Shown: positions 18,632 to 27,359, counted from the first letter of the stretch. The stretch is 64,000 bases of DNA from Cohnella sp. AR92 (GCF_003990975.1 NZ_RZJR01000011.1:186001-250000); one strand, 5' to 3'. Notes: a model not told the origin generated them from the letters alone. Made by a program: numbers and translations.

Positions 18632-19047
18632 GGTTTGCATGCGGGAGAGAGGCTTTCCCAGGGGGCGTCCCATCAGCAATGTTTGGATCGGGACTGGGGA
18701 ACAGGGCGCGATTAGTTCTAACGGAAGTTAGAGACCTTTAGCGGCTTCCAAAGACGGACTTCAAATTGTAACGGAAATTAGAGACGCTTATTCGGGGGTT
18801 TATCGCCCGATTAGGCGGTTGACGATAAAATAAGGGCCTCTGGTTCCGTTAGATTTTCTAAAAGCCGATTTTCGGGAAAATAAGGGCTGTTATTTCCCTT
18901 AGAGCTTCGAATGGGGGTTGCGCAGCACCTTCCGATAAATCGGCGGGCGGATATCAATTGGAGCGCAACAGCTTCAGCAGGAAGGATCAAGAGGCGATCC
19001 TCGTGCGTATGAAATTGTCATTCCTCCGAGCTGCCCGACATAAGATA
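18632..19047. other. gene-free intergenic region before aroF
   Basis: About 420 bp without a credible gene. It contains the dispersed repeats listed at 18717-18905; otherwise nothing is recognised. Confidence 0.6.
18717..18905. repeat. dispersed intergenic repeat cluster (TAACGGAA...TTAGAGAC type)
   Basis: Two direct copies, TAACGGAAGTTAGAGACC (18719) and TAACGGAAATTAGAGACG (18769), are followed by two inverted relatives (around TTCCGTTAGA at 18845 and TTCCCTTAGA at 18893), each preceded by AAAATAAGGGC. TCTAACGGAA and TTCCGTTAGA are exact inverse complements, so hairpins can form. This looks like a mobile or transcribed intergenic repeat family. Confidence 0.7.
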
Positions 19048-19080
19048 GAGCAGGCATTGACAGCCTGCATTTTTTTCGCT
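19048..19080 (+). terminator. intrinsic terminator or attenuator upstream of aroF
   Basis: GCAGGC pairs with GCCTGC around a short loop, followed by a run of seven T. It lies 90 bp before the aroF start, so it may end upstream transcription or attenuate aroF. Confidence 0.6.
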
Positions 19081-19170
19081 ATATTTACTTTAGCACTTAA
19101 AAGCGTATAAGCGTCGAAGCGTATAAGCATTAAAATATAGAATCGCCAAATACAGGAGGATGAACTTATT

Positions 19171-20232
19171 ATGATCGTCGTAACCTCTCCCAGCATCTCC
19201 GATGAGCGCATCGCCGAGATCGTTCGCCAGATTGAAGCCGGCGGCGTGCAAGCTCACGTCTCTCGCGGCACGGATCGCACCGTTATCGGAATCATCGGCA
19301 AGGCGGACCCTCATCTGGCGGAGCATATCCGTTCGATGAAGGGCGTCGAGAACGTCATCAAGATCTCCAAGTCTTACAAGCTCGCGAGCCGGGACTTCCA
19401 CCCGGACGACACGATTATCGAGGTGAAGGGCGTCAAGATCGGCGGCGACAACCTCGTCGTCATGGGCGGCCCTTGCGCGGTCGAGACGCCGGAACAGATC
19501 GATGAGATCGCTCGCCTGGTGAAGGCGGCGGGCGGCCATGTTCTGCGCGGAGGCGCCTTCAAGCCTCGCACGGGACCGTACAGCTTCCAGGGCATCGGCA
19601 TCGAAGGCTTGAAGTGGATGAAGGAAGCCGGCGACAAGTACGGCCTCATCACCATCACCGAGGTCATGGCGCCGGAGTTCGTCGATATCTGCGCGGAGTA
19701 TGCGGACATCATGCAGGTCGGCACGCGCAACATGCAGAACTTCGATCTGCTACGCAAGCTAGGCACGATCAAGAACCCGGTGCTGCTGAAGCGCGGTTTC
19801 AGCGCAACCTACGACGAATGGCTGAACGCGGCCGAGTACATCCTGGCCGGCGGCAATCCGAACGTCATGCTGTGCGAACGCGGAATCCGCACGTTCGAGA
19901 CGTACACCCGCAATACGTTCGACCTGACGGCCATTCCGGTCATTCAGCAGCTGTCCCACTTGCCGGTTATCGCGGACCCTAGCCATGCGACCGGCCGCCG
20001 CGAGCTGGTCGAGACGATGACGAAGGCATCCGTCGCCGCGGGCGCGAACGGCCTGATCATCGAGATGCATACGGACCCGGACAACTCGGCGACGGGCGAC
20101 GGCGTGCAATCGCTGTTCCCGGATCAATTCGCGAACCTGCTGAAGGAGCTTGAACAGCTGGCTCCGCTTCTCGGCAAGCGGTTCGATACGGCGAAGGAGC
20201 CGGCAGGGGCATTCGCCAGCTGGAAGATCTAA
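19171..20232 (+). CDS. aroF: 3-deoxy-7-phosphoheptulonate synthase (DAHP synthase, type I-beta with N-terminal regulatory domain)
   Basis: A 353-residue enzyme condensing PEP and erythrose-4-phosphate, the first step of the shikimate pathway. Residues 1-75 form a ferredoxin-like regulatory domain as in Thermotoga DAHPS. The barrel follows with [25 protein letters not shown], the KRGFSAT motif and [12 protein letters not shown]. There is no fused chorismate mutase, unlike Bacillus AroA. ATG 19171 follows ACAGGAGG. It is monocistronic, closed by a terminator. Confidence 0.96.
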   Translation: MIVVTSPSISDERIAEIVRQIEAGGVQAHVSRGTDRTVIGIIGKADPHLAEHIRSMKGVENVIKISKSYKLASRDFHPDDTIIEVKGVKIGGDNLVVMGGPCAVETPEQIDEIARLVKAAGGHVLRGGAFKPRTGPYSFQGIGIEGLKWMKEAGDKYGLITITEVMAPEFVDICAEYADIMQVGTRNMQNFDLLRKLGTIKNPVLLKRGFSATYDEWLNAAEYILAGGNPNVMLCERGIRTFETYTRNTFDLTAIPVIQQLSHLPVIADPSHATGRRELVETMTKASVAAGANGLIIEMHTDPDNSATGDGVQSLFPDQFANLLKELEQLAPLLGKRFDTAKEPAGAFASWKI

Positions 20233-20252
20233 TCACTTATCCAATCGAAATA

Positions 20253-20300
20253 GGGCTGCTCGAGAACCTTCTTTGTTAAGGGGTTCTTGGGCAGCTTTGT
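20253..20300 (+). terminator. intrinsic terminator after aroF
   Basis: GCTGCTC-AGAACC pairs with GGTTCT-GGGCAGC, followed by TTTGTT. Confidence 0.75.
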
Positions 20301-20379
20301 TGCTTGCGGGCGCCGCTCATGGATTGCCGAATGCCCGAGTATGCTAAAGAATGGGCATACCATGGAGGGGGCGGTCTTC

Positions 20380-21393
20380 TTGCTGAAGCTGGGAATACTG
20401 GATCAATCGCCGATCGGACCGGGGGAATCGGCGTCTATCGCTCTGCGGCACACGATCGAGCTGGCTCGGTTCGCGGATCGGCTCGGGTACAGCCGGTTCT
20501 GGGTATCCGAGCATCATGATTCCCGAAGCCTGGCCGGTTCGTCGCCGGAGGTGCTGCTCTCGGCGATCGGCGCTCACACGTCTCGGATTCGGATCGGCTC
20601 CGGAGGGGTTCTGCTGCCTCACTACAGCCCCTATAAAGTGGCGGAGAACTTCCGCGTCCTAGAAGGGCTGTATCCGGGGAGAGTCGATCTGGGAATCGGA
20701 AGGGCGCCGGGAGGAATGCCGCTTGCTTCTCTTGCCTTGCGCGGGGATCCCGCCCCGCTGCGGGACGATCAGTTGCAGGAGAAGCTGGAGGAGCTGGGAG
20801 CATATCTCGGAACCGGAGGGCAGATGCGCAAGGATCATCCGCTTGCCGGCCTGACGGCATCGCCGATGGTGGAGACGGCGCCCGAGCTCTGGCTGCTCGG
20901 GTCAAGCGGCTTCAGCGCGGCGATGGCGGCAAGAATGGGGGCGAGGTTCTCCTTCGCGCATTTTATCAACGGCTCCGGCGGGCAGAGCGCGGCTGCGGAC
21001 TATCGGCGAAGCTTTCGTTCAGGGCCGCTGGGAAGCACGCCGCAGGTGAACGTGTGCGTGTTCGTGATCTGCGCGGATACCGATGAGGTCGCGGAGCGGG
21101 AAGCGAGAGCGATGGATCTGCGATTGCTGTCCCAAGAAGCGGGGGAGCGCCGCCGATCCTTCCCGACCCCGGAAGAGGCGGCAGCCTATCCGTACACGGC
21201 TTGGGAACGCGCAAGGGTTGCCGAGAACCGGCAGCGGATGATCGTCGGAGGGCCGGCCAAGGTGCATGCCGCCTTGTCGTCGCTGGCGGACAGCTACCGA
21301 ACGGACGAGGTCCTGGCCGTATGCATGATGTCCGACTTCCGGCTCAAGCTTCGTTCCTACGAGCTTCTGGCCCAACTCTTCCATCGCCGCTGA
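20380..21393 (+). CDS. LLM-class flavin-dependent oxidoreductase (MsnO8-like)
   Basis: About 337 residues of the bacterial luciferase-like fold. Features: LGILDQSPIGPG at the N-terminus, ARFADRLGYSRFWVSEHHD, the RIGSGGVLLPHYSPYKVAENF stretch and LYPGRVDLGIGRAPGG. TTG 20380 is favoured because GGAGGGG (20364-20370) sits 9 nt upstream; the ATG at 20362 overlaps that site. Relatives are FMN-dependent monooxygenases of unknown substrate. It stands alone behind the aroF terminator. Confidence 0.85.
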   Translation: MLKLGILDQSPIGPGESASIALRHTIELARFADRLGYSRFWVSEHHDSRSLAGSSPEVLLSAIGAHTSRIRIGSGGVLLPHYSPYKVAENFRVLEGLYPGRVDLGIGRAPGGMPLASLALRGDPAPLRDDQLQEKLEELGAYLGTGGQMRKDHPLAGLTASPMVETAPELWLLGSSGFSAAMAARMGARFSFAHFINGSGGQSAAADYRRSFRSGPLGSTPQVNVCVFVICADTDEVAEREARAMDLRLLSQEAGERRRSFPTPEEAAAYPYTAWERARVAENRQRMIVGGPAKVHAALSSLADSYRTDEVLAVCMMSDFRLKLRSYELLAQLFHRR

Positions 21394-21645
21394 GCGGGAA
21401 TGGGCGCGATTCCGGGGAGGAGGACTCGTCTATCGAATCGAGAAACACGAAAGACGAATAATTCGCCTTTTTGATTTCTTTTGTTAAGTATGACAAGGAA
21501 GAACGGTCGAATGGCGAGATTGTCATGTAAGCCTTTTCTTTTTGACGTCCAAACCTGACATGAGCGAACCAAAACCCGCGCCGCTATTGAGTTTCTCAAA
21601 TCACTAATACGCCGTAACCACGGGGATAATCCGCATTTGTCAAAG
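21394..21645. other. gene-free region upstream of glnA
   Basis: No credible gene in the first 250 bp. The regulatory sites for glnA begin at 21646. The stretch is AT-richer than the genes on either side. Confidence 0.6.
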
Positions 21646-21662
21646 TGTAAGAATAGCTCACA
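21646..21662. promoter_or_regulatory. GlnR/TnrA box upstream of glnA
   Basis: TGTAAGAATAGCTCACA fits TGTNA-N7-TNACA exactly. Its centre is about 72 bp upstream of the predicted start, so it lies upstream of the -35 element and not over the promoter. Confidence 0.78.
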
Positions 21663-21690
21663 CTTCCACAAAAAATACCTTACATAACTA

Positions 21691-21719
21691 TTGACGCTCC
21701 CTATATCGAGAATTATAAT
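21691..21719 (+). promoter_or_regulatory. SigA promoter of glnA
   Basis: TTGACG (21691-21696) and TATAAT (21714-21719) with a 17-bp spacer. Predicted start near 21726, giving a leader of about 76 nt. Confidence 0.85.
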
Positions 21720-21801
21720 AGCTTCAGTGAGTTGGGGTAAAACTTGAACGTTCTTCTTGATTTACACTCATAATGTTCGGGAATGGGGAGGAAATTCTAA
21801 A

Positions 21802-23226
21802 ATGTCCGTACAAAAAGTTTTGGAACTGATCAAGGAAAAAAACATCGAGTTCGTAGATTTCCGTTTCGTTGATTTGGCTGGTCGCGCTCACCACATCACG
21901 CTTCCGTCTACCGAGGTGGATGCTGATACTTTCGTTAACGGCGTAGCATTCGACGGCTCCTCGATCACGGGCTTCCGCGGCATTGAAGAATCCGACATGG
22001 TCATGATGCCGGATCCGGAATCCGTATACGTAGATCCATTTACTGCGCATGCGACTTTGATCGTCATGAGCAATATCCACACCCCGGACGGCGAACGCTA
22101 TGAACGCGACCCGCGCTCGATCGCGCACAAAGCAGAAGAATATCTGCAAGCTGCCGGCGTAGGTACGGATGCATTCTTCGCCCCAGAATCCGAATTCTTC
22201 ATTTTCGACGACGTTCGTTATGAATCGACCATGAACTCTTCTTCCTTCTTCGTTGACTCCGAAGAAGCGGCTTGGAACTCCAACCGCAAGGAAGAGGGCG
22301 GCAACCTTGGCTTCAAGGTTGGCGTTAAGGGCGGCTACGTTCCGGTAGCGCCGGTTGACTCCCAACAAGATATCCGCAGCGAGATGGTCCGCCTGATGCA
22401 AGAATCCGGCCTTCGCGTTGAACGTCATCACCACGAAGTCGCAACGGCAGGTCAAGCCGAGATCAACTTCCGCTTCGACACGCTGACGAAGACGGCCGAC
22501 AACCTGCTCAAGTACAAATACATCGTTCACAACGTAGCTCGCCAATACGGCAAGACGGCTACTTTCATGCCTAAGCCGCTCTTCGGCGACAACGGCAGCG
22601 GCATGCACGTTCATATGTCCATCTTCAATGAAGGAACTCCTCTCTTCTGGGAGAAGGGCGCATACGCGAACCTTAGCGAAGTGGCTCTGAACTACATCGG
22701 CGGTATCCTTTACCATGCTCCTGCTCTGATCGCTATCACGAACCCGTCCACGAACTCGTTCAAGCGTCTGGTTCCTGGTTACGAAGCGCCGGTTAACCTG
22801 GTTTATTCCAAGGGCAACCGTTCCGCAGCCGTTCGTATCCCGGTTGCTGCGGTTACTCCGAAGGGCTGCCGCATCGAGTTCCGTACTCCGGACTCCACGG
22901 CTAACCCGTACCTGGCCTTCGCAGCTATGCTGATGGCCGGTCTGGACGGCATCAAGCGCAAGATCAACCCTAGCGCTCTTGGCTATGGTCCTTTCGATAA
23001 GAACATCTACGAGCTCTCCGACGAAGAGAAGAAGGAAATCCGCAGCGTTCCAGGAACGCTTGACGAAGCGCTCGACGCTCTGGAAGCGGACTTCGAATTC
23101 TTGACGCAAGGCGATGTCTTCACGAAGGAATTCATCGAGAACTATGTAGCCGTTAAGCGCTCTGAAGCGAAAGCCGTCTCCATCCGCGTTCATCCGCACG
23201 AATACAGCCTCTACTACGATTGCTAA
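21802..23226 (+). CDS. glnA: glutamine synthetase, type I (GSI-beta-like)
   Basis: A 474-residue enzyme making glutamine from glutamate, ammonia and ATP. Signatures: FDGSSITGF, the KGGYVPVAPVD motif, HHHEVATAGQAEI and the ATP-binding KPLFGDNGSGMHVH. It has the extra segment at about 140-175 and the C-terminal DKNIYELSDEE loop typical of GSI-beta enzymes; Tyr403 aligns with the adenylylated tyrosine of E. coli. Firmicutes usually have the shorter GSI-alpha of about 444 residues paired with glnR. Here no glnR is adjacent. ATG 21802 follows GGGAGGAAA. A GlnR box and strong promoter precede it. Confidence 0.96.
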   Translation: MSVQKVLELIKEKNIEFVDFRFVDLAGRAHHITLPSTEVDADTFVNGVAFDGSSITGFRGIEESDMVMMPDPESVYVDPFTAHATLIVMSNIHTPDGERYERDPRSIAHKAEEYLQAAGVGTDAFFAPESEFFIFDDVRYESTMNSSSFFVDSEEAAWNSNRKEEGGNLGFKVGVKGGYVPVAPVDSQQDIRSEMVRLMQESGLRVERHHHEVATAGQAEINFRFDTLTKTADNLLKYKYIVHNVARQYGKTATFMPKPLFGDNGSGMHVHMSIFNEGTPLFWEKGAYANLSEVALNYIGGILYHAPALIAITNPSTNSFKRLVPGYEAPVNLVYSKGNRSAAVRIPVAAVTPKGCRIEFRTPDSTANPYLAFAAMLMAGLDGIKRKINPSALGYGPFDKNIYELSDEEKKEIRSVPGTLDEALDALEADFEFLTQGDVFTKEFIENYVAVKRSEAKAVSIRVHPHEYSLYYDC

Positions 23227-23245
23227 GATCGAGCGGCTGTTAGAC

Positions 23246-23298
23246 AACAGGGCTGTCCCGAGAGTCGTCATGACTCCAGGGCGGCCCTGTTTTTTTGC
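23246..23298 (+). terminator. intrinsic terminator after glnA
   Basis: ACAGGGCTG pairs with the GGCCCTGT arm, with further pairing inside, then a run of seven T. Confidence 0.8.
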
Positions 23299-23459
23299 TT
23301 TCTCCTATCCACCAAAGACGAAAATTATTCATGCATAATATCGATTTTGTTCGGATATTCAATCAATTGCCACCTTTTTAGGCCGAATATTTGTTGCTTG
23401 CTTAGCCATAGCTTTGATATGATAAGCCTATCATGATTCTCAGACAAGGTGGGTATAAG

Positions 23460-24548
23460 ATGACGAACCGAGCTTATAACTTCAATGCCGGTCCTGCGGC
23501 GCTGCCTCTGGAAGTTCTGCAGCAAGCGCAGGAGCAATTCGTTAATTACGAACAATCGGGAATGTCCCTGATGGAGATGTCTCACCGCGGCGCGATTTAT
23601 GAAGGCGTGCACCAAGAGGCGCAAGCCCTCCTCCAAGAACTCCTGAACATTCCGCAAGGCTACAAGGTCTTGTTCGTTCAGGGCGGAGCAAGCACCCAAT
23701 TCGCGATGGTTCCGATGAACCTGCTCCAACCGGGCAAGACGGCAAGCTTCGTCGCAACGGGCAGCTGGGCGACCAAAGCCATTCAGGAAGCGAAGCTGTT
23801 CGGGGATACCGCGATTGCCGCATCCTCCGAAGCGGACAAGTATAACCGGATTCCTTCCCTTAACGAGATTGCCATTCCGGCTAACTCGGCCTACCTGCAT
23901 GTCACTTCCAACGAGACGATCGAAGGAACCCAATGGGCGCAATACCCGGATACCGGCTCCATCCCTCTCGTTGCGGACATGTCGAGCGATATTCTGTGCC
24001 GCCCTCTCGAGATCTCCCAGTTCGGACTCATTTATGCCGGCGCCCAGAAGAACCTCGGTCCTTCCGGCGTGACGATCGTCATTATTCGCGAAGACCTGAT
24101 CGGCACCCCGTCGATGACGGTTCCGACGATGCTTCGCTACAGCACTCATGCCAAGAACGATTCCCTCTACAACACGCCTCCGACCTTCGCCATCTACATG
24201 ACGAACCTGGTTCTCAAGTGGGTCAAGGAGCAAGGCGGAGTAGCGGCGGTCGAGAAGACGAACCGCGAGAAGGCCGATCTGCTGTACCGCGCGATCGACG
24301 AGAGCGGAGACTTCTACCGCGGGTTCGCTCAGAAGGACAGCCGTTCGATCATGAACGTCACGTTCCGCCTCGGCAGCGAGGAGCTCGAGAAGAAGTTCGC
24401 CAAAGAATCGGAAGCTGAAGGCTTCGTCGGCCTGAAGGGCCATCGCAGCGTCGGCGGGCTTCGCGCATCGATCTACAACGCGGTGCCGCTCGCGAGCGTT
24501 AAGGCTCTGGTCGAATTTATGGAGGACTTCAAGCGTCGCAACGGGTAA
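23460..24548 (+). CDS. serC: phosphoserine aminotransferase
   Basis: A 362-residue fold-type I PLP enzyme converting 3-phosphohydroxypyruvate to phosphoserine in serine (and pyridoxal) synthesis. Signatures: YNFNAGPAALP at the start, MEMSHRG, FVQGGASTQF and the Schiff-base Lys197 in YAGAQKNLGPSG; GLKGHRSVGGLRAS near the C-terminus. ATG 23460 is chosen over an upstream in-frame ATG because the family begins at this point. Flanked by terminators, so monocistronic. Confidence 0.97.
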   Translation: MTNRAYNFNAGPAALPLEVLQQAQEQFVNYEQSGMSLMEMSHRGAIYEGVHQEAQALLQELLNIPQGYKVLFVQGGASTQFAMVPMNLLQPGKTASFVATGSWATKAIQEAKLFGDTAIAASSEADKYNRIPSLNEIAIPANSAYLHVTSNETIEGTQWAQYPDTGSIPLVADMSSDILCRPLEISQFGLIYAGAQKNLGPSGVTIVIIREDLIGTPSMTVPTMLRYSTHAKNDSLYNTPPTFAIYMTNLVLKWVKEQGGVAAVEKTNREKADLLYRAIDESGDFYRGFAQKDSRSIMNVTFRLGSEELEKKFAKESEAEGFVGLKGHRSVGGLRASIYNAVPLASVKALVEFMEDFKRRNG

Positions 24549-24576
24549 TCGGCACCAGGCGAGATCTACCGACGAG

Positions 24577-24605
24577 AAAAAGCGGCATTCGCCGCTTTTT
24601 TTTGC
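24577..24605 (+). terminator. intrinsic terminator after serC
   Basis: AAAAAGCGGC pairs with GCCGCTTTTT around a 4-nt loop and continues into a T run. Confidence 0.9.
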
Positions 24606-24657
24606 TCTGGTCCGTTAATCCTAGTTCTAATCACCATGCCAGGTCAGGAGGATACAT

Positions 24658-25125
24658 ATGGCGTTTCATATCGTACTCGTGGAACCGGAGATTCCGGCGA
24701 ACACGGGCAATATCGCTCGAACTTGCGCGGCAACCGGCACTCATCTTCATCTGGTTCGTCCATTGGGCTTCTCCACGGACGACAAGCAGCTGAAGAGAGC
24801 CGGGCTCGATTATTGGCCATCGGTTCAGATCGCTTATCACGATTCGTTCGCCGAGCTGCAAGCGCAATATCCGGAGGCCCGCTTCTTCTTCGCCAGCACG
24901 AGAGTGAGCAGGCGTTACAGCGACTTCGACTATCGCGACGGGGATTTCTTCGTCTTCGGCAAGGAGACGAAGGGGCTTCCCCAGGAGCTGCTGGACGCGA
25001 ATCCGGACACCGGTATCCGCATGCCGATGACGGACAAGGTCCGTTCGCTGAATCTGGCGAACTCGGCGGCCATCGTGATCTACGAGGCGCTCCGTCAAAC
25101 CGGATTCCCCGGGCTTGAAGACTGA
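24658..25125 (+). CDS. trmL: tRNA (cytidine(34)-2'-O)-methyltransferase
   Basis: A 155-residue SPOUT methyltransferase of the TrmL/CspR type that methylates the wobble ribose of tRNA-Leu. Signatures: EPEIPANTGNIARTCAATG at the N-terminus, VFGKETKGLP and the knotted C-terminal IRMPMTDKVRSLNLANSAAI. Length is typical. ATG 24658 follows CAGGAGG. Confidence 0.95.
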   Translation: MAFHIVLVEPEIPANTGNIARTCAATGTHLHLVRPLGFSTDDKQLKRAGLDYWPSVQIAYHDSFAELQAQYPEARFFFASTRVSRRYSDFDYRDGDFFVFGKETKGLPQELLDANPDTGIRMPMTDKVRSLNLANSAAIVIYEALRQTGFPGLED

Positions 25126-25321
25126 TTCCATTTTGCAACCATGGCAGCAGAATGTGAATTCGACTAATTTCCGCATTTTCCGACCAATCTTTACACAATT
25201 TTAAGCAAATCGACTAACTATAGAGGATATGCTCGGATGATGGCGAAGTTAGTACGAGTACAACGGTTTCTATTAGGAAAACCAACTTAGATTATTGCTT
25301 GAAAAACGAGGAGGAACTGTT

Positions 25322-25567
25322 TTGAAGCCCGCTGGTGTTGTCCGTAAAGTAGACCAACTTGGTCGAATCGTATTGCCTAAGTCTCTGCGCAAGAGATATC
25401 AAATGAACGAAGGAGATCCTGTCGAAATTCTCGTGCAGGGTGACCATATCATCTTGGAGCGCTATCGTCCGCGTTGCGTCTTCTGCACTTCCATGGACAA
25501 CGTATCGGAGTTTAAGGATCGCTATGTCTGCGGAGTCTGCATGAACGAGATGCAAGGCATGCTCTAA
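25322..25567 (+). CDS. AbrB/SpoVT-type transition regulator with C-terminal CxxC pair
   Basis: An 81-residue protein starting at TTG 25322, supported by GAGGAGGAA 6 nt upstream. Residues 1-50 form the swapped-hairpin AbrB DNA-binding domain (GVVRKVDQLGRIVLPKSLRK, then GDPVEILVQGDHIILERY). The C-terminus has CVFC and CGVC, likely a zinc knuckle, which replaces the multimerisation domain of Bacillus AbrB. Such regulators bind AT-rich promoter regions during transition phase. A strong terminator follows. Confidence 0.88.
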   Translation: MKPAGVVRKVDQLGRIVLPKSLRKRYQMNEGDPVEILVQGDHIILERYRPRCVFCTSMDNVSEFKDRYVCGVCMNEMQGML

Positions 25568-25585
25568 TCGATATAAGGCAAAAAT

Positions 25586-25632
25586 AACACCGCCCCTTTC
25601 GTCGGATCGACGGGAAGGGGCGGTGTTTGTTG
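25586..25632. terminator. strong bidirectional terminator
   Basis: AACACCGCCCCTT pairs perfectly with AAGGGGCGGTGTT; T-rich on the + side and A-rich on the other, so it can serve the abrB-like gene (+) and the small gene at 25660 (-). Confidence 0.85.
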
Positions 25633-25659
25633 TACGAAGGAGGAGCATTCAAAGCTGAA

Positions 25660-25770
25660 TTACATCCCTGCGGTCTTGTCCTCGTTATAAGCGGCGGTCA
25701 AGATGGCCGTCAGGAGGATAACGAACACGAGAATAACGATCCAGAAATTATGTGTTAATCCCAGAAACAT
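25660..25770 (-). CDS. 36-residue membrane miniprotein
   Basis: ATG at 25770 on the minus strand is preceded by GTGGAGGTGTGG, a very good ribosome site. The peptide has one hydrophobic helix (residues 10-27, FWIVILVFVILLTAILTAA) followed by a short charged end (YNEDKTAGM). It lies between the abrB-like gene and a divergent PLP-fold gene, with a terminator at its 3' end. Such single-helix miniproteins are often sporulation or envelope components; no family was recognised. Confidence 0.6.
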   Translation of the reverse strand: MFLGLTHNFWIVILVFVILLTAILTAAYNEDKTAGM

Positions 25771-25907
25771 TTTCCACACCTCCACTTAACTTCCTTTATT
25801 ATACCCAAGACAAGCCAAAAAGAAAACGCAAAATGTTGACGCCGCCTCGCATAGACTACTAACGGAGCCAGATGTCGCTGCCGCTGGAAGATGAGGAGGG
25901 CATGACA

Positions 25908-27020
25908 ATGGGCGAAACGATTAATTGGATGGGCGGATGGCCGAAGGAGGGCGTGGTGTCGGCCGCCGAATGGGAAGAGCGCTCGGGCAGGTACGCAGAA
26001 CGGTCCCGAGAGCTGCTGGAGCAGGACGCCGAGAGCCTGAAGGAAGCGCTGGCCGGAACGGAGTTGCTGCCTACTTGGGGAACCCGGACGGAGCGGATGA
26101 TGCTTGCGCCCGGCGCGGATGCGGCAATCGACTGGATCATTAAGCGTTGGCTTCAGCCGGGCGACGCCGTGCTGGTCGAGAGGCCGACGAGCCGCTTCGC
26201 GCTTCAGGCATTCCGCAGGGCTGGCATCATTCCCCATGCGGTGCCGGGAGACGGACTGGGCCTCGATCCCGACGAGCTGGCGGAATCGATCCGGCAGCTT
26301 CACCCGCGGCTCGTGTATGCGGCCCCGGATTGCACCGATCCGGAAGGGCGGGTGTGGGGCGAGGCAAGAAAGGAATTGCTCTTGCAGATCTGCCGGGAGG
26401 AAGACGTCGCCGTTCTGCTGGATGAGCGCCAAGCGCTGCTATGCGAAGCGCCGCCTCGCGGTAAATACGCTTCGGGGAGTGCGAATGCCGGCCTGGAAGG
26501 AGTCGTGTTTAGAGTAGGCGAATTCCCGCCGGGAATGGTCGCGGGGCTGCGGCTCGGCTGGATCTGCGCGCACGGCGAGGACGAGAAGATCCGGGAGCTG
26601 CTTCCGACGCCGGCGGTTCGGCCGGAAGCGATCCCTCCAACCGATCTGGCTGCCGTTCTTGGGCTTCTGCAGGAAGGAATCGAGCCCATCGTGAAGACGA
26701 TGAAGTTCATTTATCGGGCTAGGACGGGGGCGCTGGTCGAATGCCTCAAGAGACAGCAGCTGGAAGGGGTTGGCTGGAACGAGCCTCAGAACGGAATGCA
26801 TCTGTGGATCTCCCTGCCCGAAGGGCTGGACGCGGACGCTCTGCTTCGCGCCGCTTGGATGAACGGTTTGCTGTTCCAGCCGGGCGGGGCCTTCTACGCG
26901 TCGGATCCGGATCGCTTCAAGCTGAGGGCGACGGCGGTCCATACCGAAGAGAGGCTGATCCGGCTCGGCGTTCAGAAGCTGGGGGATACGATGGCGGATT
27001 TCCTTGGCCGTTGGGGATAA
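25908..27020 (+). CDS. MocR/PLP aminotransferase-fold protein lacking the Schiff-base lysine
   Basis: A 370-residue fold-type I protein resembling the aminotransferase part of MocR/PdxR regulators, without an N-terminal GntR domain. Recognisable parts are ERPTSRFALQAFRRAGI, APDCTDPEGR (normally NPTG) and GLRLGWI. Where relatives have GSFSKTLAPGLR, with the PLP lysine, this protein has GEFPPGMVAGLR (residues 204-215); the lysine is absent. It probably cannot do transaminase chemistry and may be a binding or regulatory remnant. ATG 25908 follows GAGGAGGG with 7-nt spacing. Confidence 0.75.
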   Translation: MGETINWMGGWPKEGVVSAAEWEERSGRYAERSRELLEQDAESLKEALAGTELLPTWGTRTERMMLAPGADAAIDWIIKRWLQPGDAVLVERPTSRFALQAFRRAGIIPHAVPGDGLGLDPDELAESIRQLHPRLVYAAPDCTDPEGRVWGEARKELLLQICREEDVAVLLDERQALLCEAPPRGKYASGSANAGLEGVVFRVGEFPPGMVAGLRLGWICAHGEDEKIRELLPTPAVRPEAIPPTDLAAVLGLLQEGIEPIVKTMKFIYRARTGALVECLKRQQLEGVGWNEPQNGMHLWISLPEGLDADALLRAAWMNGLLFQPGGAFYASDPDRFKLRATAVHTEERLIRLGVQKLGDTMADFLGRWG

Positions 27021-27050
27021 GGCTTGTCTTGCCCAAGAAGGCTGCCGGAT

Positions 27051-27359
27051 TCAATAGGCATCCCCGATCGCATAGAGAATGCCTTCTTGGAGCTCGACAT
27101 CCTTGCGCACCAATCGCTCGTCCCGAATGTTCAGGCAGTCTCCGGACTGCTTGTCGAAGGTCCAGAAGTGCAGCGGGCAGAAGAAGAGCTCGCCCGTCCA
27201 TCGGACTTCCCCTCCCGCATGGGGACACAGCGCCATGAGCAGCTTGTACCGATTCTCCTCCCCGCGGACAAGCCAATAAGGAATTCCGTCCACGAGCACC
27301 TCGGCGGGGAAGGTCTTAAAATCGTCGATCGGGCCAAGCGCAAAGCGGGTCATGGTCAT
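27051..27359 (-). CDS. small Rieske [2Fe-2S] ferredoxin-like protein
   Basis: A 102-residue protein made of a single Rieske domain. The cluster ligands appear as CPHAGG and CPLHFW, the Cys-x-His and Cys-x-x-His boxes of the family. There is no signal peptide or membrane anchor, so it is likely cytosolic, like ferredoxin components of oxygenases or NirD. Its start overlaps the stop of the upstream DUF2161 gene (ATGA at 27356-27359), so the two are translationally coupled. No oxygenase partner is near. Confidence 0.88.
   Translation of the reverse strand: MTMTRFALGPIDDFKTFPAEVLVDGIPYWLVRGEENRYKLLMALCPHAGGEVRWTGELFFCPLHFWTFDKQSGDCLNIRDERLVRKDVELQEGILYAIGDAY

Noticed and set aside
21724..23271. 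515-codon open frame opposite glnA
   Set aside because: It mirrors glnA codon by codon, has no ribosome site or domain features and is a shadow of a GC-rich gene. The same applies to long antisense frames opposite thrS, the nucleotidase, spoVR and the alpha-galactosidase.
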